Below are positions 6,313 to 11,910 of a DNA stretch of 11,916 nucleotides, piece by piece; within the stretch, counting starts at the first letter, position 1, and the number at the start of each line of letters is the position of its first letter. The translations under genes were made by a program, and so were the position numbers. The notes under the pieces were generated by a model that saw only the letters and a program-made list of their open reading frames with translations, was not told the origin of the DNA and made no database searches. The DNA comes from Halorhodospira sp. (GTDB taxonomy: Bacteria; Pseudomonadota; Gammaproteobacteria; Nitrococcales; Halorhodospiraceae): contig SKYL01000315.1 of the NCBI GenBank assembly GCA_007127935.1, positions 1 to 11,916 of the forward strand. The letters are read 5' to 3'.

Positions 6313-7731
6313 TCAGCCGCCGTAGGCGTACTGGAACCCAAACCGCTCCGGAATCTCGAAACCTTCCTGCCGCATCCGCGCCAACTTATAGCGCAGGGTG
6401 CGACTGCTGATCCCGAGCCGCGCCGCGGCATCCTTACGGCTGCCACCCACCGCCGCCAGCGTCTCCAGGATGCGCCGGTATTCCCGGCCCCGGAGATCCT
6501 CTTCCAGGGTGGCGCCGCTTCCCACCACCTCCGGCCGCATCCGTGGACCGGCCATGGACAAAGCGCCGGACGCAGCCGGCGCTCCCATCAGGCCGGCGGC
6601 AATGCCGCCACCATCCATCCCCTCCGTGGGCACCGGATCGAAGTGAACGGCGGCGGCGTCCACCGCGTCACCGTCGGCCAGAATCAGCGCCCGCTGGACC
6701 ACGTTCTCCAACTCGCGAACGTTGCCCGGCCACTCATACTCCAGGAGCAACCGTTCCGCTTCCGGGGTGAATCGCGCCCCCTGGTGGCCCAACTGGGCGT
6801 ACTTGGCCGCGAAGTTGCGGGCCAGCGGGATGATGTCGTTCGGACGCTCCCGCAGCGGCGGAAGGTGAATCGGAAAGACGTGCAACCGGTAGTACAGGTC
6901 CTCACGGAACCGACCGTCACGCACGTGCTGCCTCAAGTCGCGGTTACTGCTGGCGAGAACTCGCACGTCCAGCGGGATGGTCGTCTGCCCGCAAAGGCGC
7001 TCGATCTCCCGCTCCTGCAGCACCCGCAACAACTTGGCCTGCAAGCCGGGTTCGATTTCGGAGACCTCATCCAGCAGCAGGGTCCCCCCCTGGGCCTGCT
7101 CGAATTTACCGGCGTGGGCCCGGTGGGCACCAGTGAACGCGCCCTTCTCAAAACCGAAGAGCAGCGCCTCCAACATGTTCTCGGGGATCGCCGCGCAGTT
7201 GACCGCGATGAAGGGGCCTTCGGCGCGGGGAGAGCGATCGTGGATGTACCGGGCGAAGACCTCCTTGCCGGTCCCCGACTCACCGGTGAGCAAAACCGTC
7301 ACCTCCTTGCCGGCCACCCGTTGCGCTAGAGCCAGCAATTGCCGGCTGCGCCGGTCCTCGGCCACCAGTTCCGGACCGGACTCGGTGACCCGGGCCACCG
7401 CCCCGGCGATCTCCGCCACGTCCCCGGTCTCCGAGACGTAGTCGGCGGCACCATCGCGCATGGCGGCCACCGCACCGCCGACACTGGCTTCCTGGGAGAC
7501 CACCACCACCGGTGGCGCCATGGGGTGCCGGGCCAATACCCGCCAGCCGTCCCCATCCTCTCCACCTTCGCAACAAACGGCGGCGACGAACCCGCCGGCC
7601 TCCAGCAACGGGTTGGCCGCCACGGCGTCTTCCGCCTCGGCCACCCAAAAGCCCCCCTGCTCCAGGCGCTGGCGCTGCCCGCTGCGGCGACCCGCATCCC
7701 GGGCCACGACGAGCACGCGTTGTTGAGCCAT
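6313..7731 (-). CDS. fleR: FleR/FlrC-type sigma-54 activator with degenerate receiver domain
   Basis: A 472-residue enhancer-binding protein. Residues 1-115 have the layout of a response-regulator receiver (MRDGAADYV at 91-99 is typical), but the acidic pair is reduced to Ala10-Arg11-Asp12, the phospho-acceptor position is Cys54 (or Glu55), and the conserved Lys after ADY is missing (VSETG). The AAA+ domain is intact: Walker A GESGTGKE at 150-157, GAFTGA at 197-202, Walker B LLLDE at 218-222, then WPGNVRELENV. A Fis-type HTH lies at about 431-451. FleR normally activates hook, filament and motor genes with sigma-54 after phosphorylation by FleS; no fleS is present here. The frame is open upstream to 7800, but that region is the sigma-54 promoter; ATG 7731 has AGGGGGGAT seven bases upstream. 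Confidence 0.9.
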   Translation of the reverse strand: MAQQRVLVVARDAGRRSGQRQRLEQGGFWVAEAEDAVAANPLLEAGGFVAAVCCEGGEDGDGWRVLARHPMAPPVVVVSQEASVGGAVAAMRDGAADYVSETGDVAEIAGAVARVTESGPELVAEDRRSRQLLALAQRVAGKEVTVLLTGESGTGKEVFARYIHDRSPRAEGPFIAVNCAAIPENMLEALLFGFEKGAFTGAHRAHAGKFEQAQGGTLLLDEVSEIEPGLQAKLLRVLQEREIERLCGQTTIPLDVRVLASSNRDLRQHVRDGRFREDLYYRLHVFPIHLPPLRERPNDIIPLARNFAAKYAQLGHQGARFTPEAERLLLEYEWPGNVRELENVVQRALILADGDAVDAAAVHFDPVPTEGMDGGGIAAGLMGAPAASGALSMAGPRMRPEVVGSGATLEEDLRGREYRRILETLAAVGGSRKDAAARLGISSRTLRYKLARMRQEGFEIPERFGFQYAYGG

Positions 7732-7738
7732 ACCGATG

Positions 7739-7747
7739 ATCCCCCCT
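7739..7747 (-). promoter_or_regulatory. Ribosome binding site that fixes the fleR start
   Basis: AGGGGGGAT ends seven bases before ATG 7731. No comparable site precedes the possible upstream starts at 7800 or 7755, and the former falls inside the -12 element of the promoter. Confidence 0.7.
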
Positions 7748-7794
7748 GAACTCATCCATCCGGCCGCGGCGAATTCCGGCGGCGCAGAGTAGAT

Positions 7795-7811
7795 AAGCAA
7801 CAGACATGCCA
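7795..7811 (-). promoter_or_regulatory. Sigma-54 (RpoN) promoter for fleR (and probably fliE-J)
   Basis: The minus strand reads TGGCATG-TCTG-TTGCTT, which differs from the consensus TGGCACG-N4-TTGCW at one of 12 defined positions. Transcription would begin near 7786, giving a leader of about 55 bases before the fleR ATG. Strong match, correct spacing and location directly in front of an activator gene that is sigma-54/FleQ-controlled in Pseudomonas make this one of the best-supported sites here. Confidence 0.88.
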
Positions 7812-7813
7812 GG

Positions 7814-7825
7814 AGGGAGATCCCT
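7814..7825. other. Short palindrome abutting the fleR sigma-54 promoter
   Basis: AGGGA-GA-TCCCT, a perfect 5-bp inverted repeat with two-base centre, lies three bases upstream of the -24 element. It could be an operator for a regulator that competes with sigma-54 polymerase, or chance. It does not resemble the FleQ box I know (GTCA...TGAC). Confidence 0.3.
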
Positions 7826-7863
7826 GGAAAGATAAGGCGTTCCGGTACGCACGGACACGGGGG

Positions 7864-7881
7864 GCGCCGGTCTTCCGGCGC
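7864..7881. other. GC-rich hairpin in the fleQ-fleR gap
   Basis: GCGCCGG-TCTT-CCGGCGC: a perfect 7-bp stem with a 4-base loop. Neither side is followed by a T run, so it is not a standard terminator. It lies between the fleQ terminator and the fleR promoter and could add to termination, protect the 3' end of fleQ mRNA, or be a binding site. Confidence 0.4.
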
Positions 7882-7919
7882 TCCGGCAACACTCGGCAGT
7901 CAGAATTCCGTCAGGCGGC

Positions 7920-7942
7920 AAAAAGCGGCACAACTTTGCCGC
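7920..7942 (-). terminator. Intrinsic terminator after fleQ
   Basis: In the transcript GCGGCA-AAGTTG-TGCCGC forms a 6-bp stem (7 with a G-U pair) and is followed directly by five U. It starts about 39 bases after the fleQ stop codon. This would separate fleQ transcripts from the fleR operon, which has its own sigma-54 promoter downstream. Confidence 0.65.
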
Positions 7943-7952
7943 CGGGCGGCAA
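7936..7952 (-). other. Hairpin that competes with the fleQ terminator
   Basis: TTGCCGC-CCG-GCGGCAA is a perfect 7-bp stem. Its 3' arm is the same segment that serves as the 5' arm of the terminator stem, so the two hairpins cannot form together. The transcript order antiterminator arm, shared arm, terminator arm, U run is that of an attenuator. Whether the choice is regulated is not shown by the sequence. Confidence 0.45.
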
Positions 7953-7980
7953 GGCAGAGCCGGTGACGCCCCTCAAAACA

Positions 7981-9384
7981 TCAGGGACGATCGATCTCGT
8001 AGCGTCGCAACTTCTCCACCAGGGTGGTCCGCCGCAAACCCAGAAGGCGCGCGGCACGGCCCACCACACCGTCAGCGGCGCCCAGCGCCTGCCGAATCAA
8101 CGCCTGTTCCACCCCGGTGAGGTAGTCCTTTAAATCGAGGCCCTCATCCGACCAATCGACGTGGGGCAGCAACGGTCCCTCCGCTCCGTTGACCGTTGCC
8201 TCCGAAGCCCCCCGGGTGGGGGACGCCGGTTCGCCCCCCCCCCGCGCGGCTTCACGGATCTTCTTGGGCAGGTTCTCCACCTGCACCTCCCCATAGGGGC
8301 ACATGATAGCCACGCGCTCTACCACATTGGCCAGTTCACGCACATTGCCGGGCCACGAGTAGGCGGAGAGGCACGACATCGCCGCCGGACTGACACGCAC
8401 GGAACCCCGCCCCTCCTCCTCGATGCGCCGGATGATCTCTTCGATCAGCACCGGGATATCACCCGGCCGGTCGCGCAGCGGGGGCACCTCGATGGGAAAG
8501 ACGTTCAGGCGGTAGAAGAGATCCTCCCGGAAGGTGCCGTCCCGGATACCGGCATCCAGATTCCGGTGCGTGGCGGCAATGACCCGCACGTCGGCCTCAA
8601 TGGACTTGTTGCTGCCGACCCGCTCGAACGTGCGCTCCTGGAGTACGCGCAGCAGCTTGACCTGCATATGCATACTCATATCGCCGATCTCATCCAGGAA
8701 GATGGTGCCGGACTGCGCCAACTCGAAACGGCCTTGGCGGGCGGAGATGGCGCCGGTGAAGGCCCCCTTCTCATGGCCGAACAGCTCGCTCTCCAACAAT
8801 TCGGAGGGGATCGCCCCGCAGTTGATCGGCACAAAGGGCCGCGTCCTGCGGGAGGATCGGGCGTGGATGCTCCGCGCCACCACCTCCTTGCCGGTGCCCG
8901 ACTCCCCCAGGATCAACACGCTGGCGTCGGTATCGGCCACCTGCTCGATGAGATCGAGGACCCGCTGGATGGGCCGGCTCTCGCCCACCAAGCGCCTCGC
9001 CTGGGGCCGGCGCTCGTGCTCCCGGTAGCGTGCGTTGTGGCTCAATGCCTGGCGCAAAGCCGCCGTGAATTGCGTGTGGCGCAGCGGCAGATCGAGAACG
9101 CCCAGCACCTCGGCGCTGAAATCCTTGGGGGCGGGACTGGAGAAACCTTCCGGGGATAACAAAAAGACAGGGAGATCCGGGGACGCCTCGCCCAGCGAGC
9201 GTACGGCCACCTCTTCGCCGCCGTCGGCGGTGACCAGAGCCAAAGCGAGCCCGCTGGTCTGCTCCGCCACCTCGCCGGCACGGGCGCGGTCGACGGGAAC
9301 CACCGGATGCTCCAGGTACTGCAATACCGCCTCAATGCCGGAACGCCGCTCGGCGTCCTCATCGACGACTAGGACTTGGACCAC
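7981..9384 (-). CDS. fleQ: Flagellar master regulator FleQ/FlrA, sigma-54-dependent activator
   Basis: A 467-residue activator. Residues 1-120 form a receiver-like domain lacking the conserved lysine (LDLPL), as in known FleQ. The AAA+ core has Walker A GESGTGKE at 160-167, GAFTGA at 207-212 and Walker B FLDE at 229-232. The C-terminal HTH includes GLRRTTLVEKLRRYE, the FleQ/FlrA signature. Compared with Pseudomonas FleQ as I recall it, cyclic-di-GMP contacts Arg144, Arg185, Glu330 and Arg334 fall with a constant offset of 14 on Arg130, Arg171, Glu316 and Arg320; Asn186 is Ser172. FleQ with sigma-54 turns on early flagellar genes and is restrained by c-di-GMP and FleN. Start GTG 9384 has AGGGGGA seven bases upstream. 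Codons 382-385 hold a ten-G run. It ends TGA 7981 before a terminator. Confidence 0.95.
   Translation of the reverse strand: MVQVLVVDEDAERRSGIEAVLQYLEHPVVPVDRARAGEVAEQTSGLALALVTADGGEEVAVRSLGEASPDLPVFLLSPEGFSSPAPKDFSAEVLGVLDLPLRHTQFTAALRQALSHNARYREHERRPQARRLVGESRPIQRVLDLIEQVADTDASVLILGESGTGKEVVARSIHARSSRRTRPFVPINCGAIPSELLESELFGHEKGAFTGAISARQGRFELAQSGTIFLDEIGDMSMHMQVKLLRVLQERTFERVGSNKSIEADVRVIAATHRNLDAGIRDGTFREDLFYRLNVFPIEVPPLRDRPGDIPVLIEEIIRRIEEEGRGSVRVSPAAMSCLSAYSWPGNVRELANVVERVAIMCPYGEVQVENLPKKIREAARGGGEPASPTRGASEATVNGAEGPLLPHVDWSDEGLDLKDYLTGVEQALIRQALGAADGVVGRAARLLGLRRTTLVEKLRRYEIDRP
8234..8243 (-). repeat. Ten-G homopolymer inside fleQ
   Basis: Ten consecutive G on the coding strand encode Arg-Gly-Gly-Gly in the linker between the AAA+ domain and the HTH. 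It is the longest homopolymer in the window. Gain of one G leads to TGA at the codon pair around WSDEG (TCGGATGAG), and loss of one G leads to TAA in the segment encoding LDLK; both stops fall before the HTH. Confidence 0.95.
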
Positions 9385-9429
9385 CCGATTCCCCCTGCCC
9401 GCTCCATTTCCCCCTACGGCGAGTGGAAG

Positions 9430-9457
9430 TCTATGACGGCGGCGGGGCAGGCGTCAA
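9430..9457 (-). promoter_or_regulatory. Possible sigma-70 promoter for fleQ
   Basis: TTGACG (9457-9452, 5 of 6 to the -35 consensus) is followed after 16 bases by CATAGA (9435-9430, only 3 of 6). Transcription would start about 40 bases before the fleQ GTG. fleQ is transcribed by sigma-70 in Pseudomonas, and no sigma-54 site is seen in this 131-base gap. The weak -10 keeps confidence low. Confidence 0.35.
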
Positions 9458-9466
9458 AATTTCGTC

Positions 9467-9517
9467 GCCCACGGCCCGCGGCCCACGGGAATCACGAATC
9501 ACGAATTACGAATCACT
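9467..9517. repeat. Two-block heptamer repeat array after fliT
   Basis: Three 7-bp GC-rich units (GCCCACG, GCCCGCG, GCCCACG; 9467-9487), two spacer bases, then four 7-bp AT-richer units (AATCACG twice, AATTACG, AATCACT; 9490-9517). The last unit runs into the fliT stop codon. It occupies the fliT-fleQ gap upstream of the possible fleQ promoter. Confidence 0.85.
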
Positions 9518-9857
9518 AGGGCTTGGCGGAGAATCGCCGGTAGGCATCGCTGGCGTCATGCCGCAGATGGGTGTCCCGCATGGCGACGGCGAACTCGTCA
9601 CGGGCGGCCGTCATCCGCTCCCGGACCTCCCCTTCGGCAGCCAACGCCTCCGCCAGCCGGGAGCGGATGTACTCCCGGTCCTCCTCCGGGAACCCGTCGT
9701 GGAACAGCGCCTCGGCTTCGCGCTGCCGCAGGCGGTTCCGTTCCACGACGCCTTCCCAATCGGTATCCCGGGACAGCCGGACCATCTGCCGGGTCAACTC
9801 CACCACCCGCCGGGCACGTCGGCGAGGCAGATCGTTCCCGGCCGGTCCGGCGGCCAA
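9516..9857 (-). CDS. fliT: FliT-like flagellar export chaperone
   Basis: A 113-residue helical protein, the usual length for FliT (about 110-125). Charged helices such as VVELTRQMVRLSRDTDWEGV at 18-37 fit the FliT helical bundle, but sequence conservation in this family is low, so the name depends mainly on position directly after fliS and before fleQ, as in Pseudomonas-type clusters. FliT binds the C-terminus of the cap protein FliD and delivers it to the export apparatus; enteric FliT also inhibits FlhDC, which is not expected here. The start appears to be TTG 9857-9855, immediately after the fliS TAA, with GGGAG (9868-9864) six bases upstream; no ATG or GTG fits this ribosome binding site. 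Ends TAG 9516-9518. Confidence 0.75.
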   Translation of the reverse strand: MAAGPAGNDLPRRRARRVVELTRQMVRLSRDTDWEGVVERNRLRQREAEALFHDGFPEEDREYIRSRLAEALAAEGEVRERMTAARDEFAVAMRDTHLRHDASDAYRRFSAKP

Positions 9858-10295
9858 TTACTGCTCCCGCGCCGCCAAGGTCTCGGCGGCCTTGCGGCTG
9901 CGCGCCTCCGCCGGGATGGCGTCCCACGCCGACTTGATCTCGCGCATCAGGGAGGCGCACTCATCAAGGATGGCCACGTTGTTGCCGATATTGGCCTCCA
10001 CCAGCCGCCGCTGCACATAGAAGTACAGCTCTTCCAGATTCCCCGCGATATCACCGCCGCGATCGTGGTCGAGGGCGCCCCGCAACCCGTCGAGGATCGC
10101 GATGGCCTTACCGATCACCTCCCCCTTACGGGACACCTCCCCCCGCTCCACGGCCCCGCGGGCCTGGGCGATCCGATCCAGAAGTCCGTCGAACAACAAC
10201 TGGATCAGACGGTGGGGATCGGCGTACGCCGCACTGGAGTAGGCACCGACCTTTTGATATTGATTGATTCCACGATGCATGGCTGCGTAGCTCAT
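9858..10295 (-). CDS. fliS: Flagellin export chaperone FliS
   Basis: A 145-residue protein of FliS length (about 130-145). The signature YQKVGAYSSAAYADPHRLIQ followed by LLFDGLLDRIAQA (about 13-45) is the conserved N-terminal part of FliS; NLEELYFYVQRRLVEANIGN (about 86-105) is the conserved third helix. FliS binds the disordered C-terminus of flagellin in the cytoplasm, stops early polymerisation and passes it to FlhA. The ATG at 10295 is preceded by GGAGG about eleven bases upstream. A sigma-28-type promoter lies 45 bases before it, and fliT follows with no gap, so fliST form a unit that can be made together with late flagellar genes. Confidence 0.95.
   Translation of the reverse strand: MSYAAMHRGINQYQKVGAYSSAAYADPHRLIQLLFDGLLDRIAQARGAVERGEVSRKGEVIGKAIAILDGLRGALDHDRGGDIAGNLEELYFYVQRRLVEANIGNNVAILDECASLMREIKSAWDAIPAEARSRKAAETLAAREQ
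9864..9868 (-). promoter_or_regulatory. Ribosome binding site supporting the TTG start of fliT
   Basis: GGGAG within the last codons of fliS ends six bases before TTG 9857. The only in-frame alternatives (GTG codons near residues 18-19) lie well inside and would remove the first helix residues. Confidence 0.55.
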
Positions 10296-10339
10296 CCCAG
10301 GCTCTGCCTCCGGTGGTTGGATTTATAAGCTCCTACAGT

Positions 10340-10366
10340 TTGGCGGCGGAGACAGAAAATTCTTTA
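10340..10366 (-). promoter_or_regulatory. Sigma-28 (FliA) type promoter for fliST
   Basis: On the minus strand TAAAGAAT, 11 bases, GCCGCCAA. This matches the FliA consensus TAAAGTTT-N11-GCCGATAA at 6 of 8 and 6 of 8 positions, with the exact spacing. Transcription would start near 10332 with a 37-base leader. It sits in the 116-base gap after fliD, where no terminator was found. Confidence 0.65.
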
Positions 10367-10411
10367 CCGTGATGGAGACCAGGAAATGGCGTATACACGT
10401 TTTTCTGAGCG

Positions 10412-11860
10412 CTATTTCCGCGCCGCGTTCATCGCATCCATGCGCTGCTCAAGGAAGTCGGAGGTGCGGTTGAACTCGGCCACCGCCCGATCCATGGCGG
10501 CGAATTCACGCCGTGTCCGTTCCCGCACCTGTTCCATGCGGCGGTCCAGCCTCTCCCGGTCGTCCTCGATTCTCCTCAACTGGTTTTCCAGCCCCTGGGT
10601 CCGAACACGAAGGGGGCTTTCCGCACCCAAGGACTCATCCAGCAGCCGTTGAACCCGGACAGCGATACCGTCCTCTTCGTCGGTGAAGAGCCGCGTCACC
10701 AACTCGGGATGCTGCTCCGCCGCCCGCTGAAGCCTGACCGAATCCAGCTCCAGGCTCCCGTCACGCCGGGTGATTACGCCGATATCGGTGAGGGCCTGGA
10801 CCGGTTCCCCGCGCAGTTCCGCCAACGGCTCGGTGGCGGCCCGGGAGAGGCGCATCTGGATGCCCCGCAGGGTGGCATCCCCCTGCAGAGGACCCGACTC
10901 CTCGGTCTCGGGATCGTAGTGGGAGAGCCGGTTGAACTGGCCACGGACCGCGTTGTAGGTCTCGACAAACCCTTGGACCCGCTCTTGGATGAGCCCCTCC
11001 TGCTCTTGGATCTCGATCCGGGCGCGGCCCACGTCATTAAGGCTAAGCGTGGCGCCCTCGATGGCGTCCTCAATGCGGTTCTCGGAGCGGGTCACCGTCA
11101 AGCCGTCGATGGTGGCCACGGCGTCCTGGGCGGCACGGATCTGCCTCATCCCCCCGATCCCGTCACCGTCCCCCTCGGCATTCGAGACGAAAAAAAACGG
11201 AGAGAGATCGCCGGTGTCATCCTCCCCCTGCCGGGCATCGACCCCCAGAACGGCGTTGTGCTCACCGGTCTCCGTGGTCACCAGAGAGAGACGCGGCCCC
11301 TCACCGTCATCGACGATAGATGCGGCAACCCCTTCGGCCTGGCGGTTTATGGCATCACGAATCCCCAACAGGGTGGAGTCGTCATCACCGATGGTGACCG
11401 TTTGTTCACGGCCGTCACCAAAGATGATGATCAGCCGCCCGGTCCCCACCGGATCGGAACTGCTCTCGAAGGTCCCGGGTACCGTGGCCAAACGCTGGCT
11501 CTGGGCGAGTTGGACCACCTCCACATCATAGCCGCCGGGGATCGTGGCATCCCCCACACGGATATCGGCTACGCCGGGGTCCCGCGAGGCGCCCTCGATG
11601 GCGGAGTAGTTATCGGGATCGTCCAGGCCACGGATCTGCTCCTGGAACTCACCGAGCACCGAACGCATCTGCCCGAGGGCGGAGATCTCCGTCTGGATCC
11701 GCTCCTCACGTTGGGCCAGCCGGTTCTCCGTGGGCGCACGCTCCGCCTCCACCAGGTCATCGACGATCCCGGCGGTATTGAGACCGGAGCCGGCGCCCAA
11801 CTTCTCCATGATCCGGGTATGTGGCGCCGGGCCACCGCCCGGAGATCCTGGGGCTACCAT
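10412..11860 (-). CDS. fliD: Flagellar filament cap protein FliD (HAP2)
   Basis: A 482-residue protein, normal for FliD. The N-terminal cap motif SGLNTAGIVDDLVEAERAP is at 25-43, a flagellin-IN-like segment at about 244-275, GDATLRGIQMRLSRA at 327-341, and a long C-terminal coiled coil at about 421-460. FliD forms the pentamer (or similar) cap that folds flagellin into the growing filament tip and can act as an adhesin. It is acidic overall, with many Asp/Glu in the central outer domain. Start ATG 11860 has GGGAGG four bases upstream; this gives 17 extra Gly/Pro-rich residues before Met18, which would match the usual FliD N-terminus but lacks a ribosome binding site. An eight-T run encodes Phe222-224. 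Ends TAG 10412. Confidence 0.95.
   Translation of the reverse strand: MVAPGSPGGGPAPHTRIMEKLGAGSGLNTAGIVDDLVEAERAPTENRLAQREERIQTEISALGQMRSVLGEFQEQIRGLDDPDNYSAIEGASRDPGVADIRVGDATIPGGYDVEVVQLAQSQRLATVPGTFESSSDPVGTGRLIIIFGDGREQTVTIGDDDSTLLGIRDAINRQAEGVAASIVDDGEGPRLSLVTTETGEHNAVLGVDARQGEDDTGDLSPFFFVSNAEGDGDGIGGMRQIRAAQDAVATIDGLTVTRSENRIEDAIEGATLSLNDVGRARIEIQEQEGLIQERVQGFVETYNAVRGQFNRLSHYDPETEESGPLQGDATLRGIQMRLSRAATEPLAELRGEPVQALTDIGVITRRDGSLELDSVRLQRAAEQHPELVTRLFTDEEDGIAVRVQRLLDESLGAESPLRVRTQGLENQLRRIEDDRERLDRRMEQVRERTRREFAAMDRAVAEFNRTSDFLEQRMDAMNAARK
11190..11197 (-). repeat. Eight-T homopolymer inside fliD
   Basis: Eight consecutive T on the coding strand encode three Phe (222-224) using TTT TTT TTC, although the surrounding GC-rich gene favours TTC. 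A gain or loss of one T brings a TGA within about 10-15 codons. Confidence 0.95.
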
Positions 11861-11910
11861 AACGCCTCCCGTCGTGCCGTCCGATGAACGCCTCTACAAG
11901 CAGTAAATTT

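Noticed and set aside
6369..6383. Sigma-54-like site inside the end of fleR that could serve fliE (TGGCGCGGATGCGGC)
   Set aside because: Nine of 12 positions with CGGC instead of TTGC in a GC-rich coding segment; weaker than the two accepted sites. Kept as a possibility only if a 5' end maps near 6357.
7732..7800. N-terminal extension of FleR from 7800
   Set aside because: This segment overlaps the -12 element and leader of the sigma-54 promoter and has no receiver-domain sequence.
9467..9489. Terminator after fliT formed by the GC-rich block
   Set aside because: The block consists of direct heptamer repeats; I could find only 4-bp stems and no T run at the right place.
10388..10405. Terminator after fliD or on the plus strand around GTATACACGTTTTT
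   Set aside because: The stem is only three to four base pairs; not enough for intrinsic termination.
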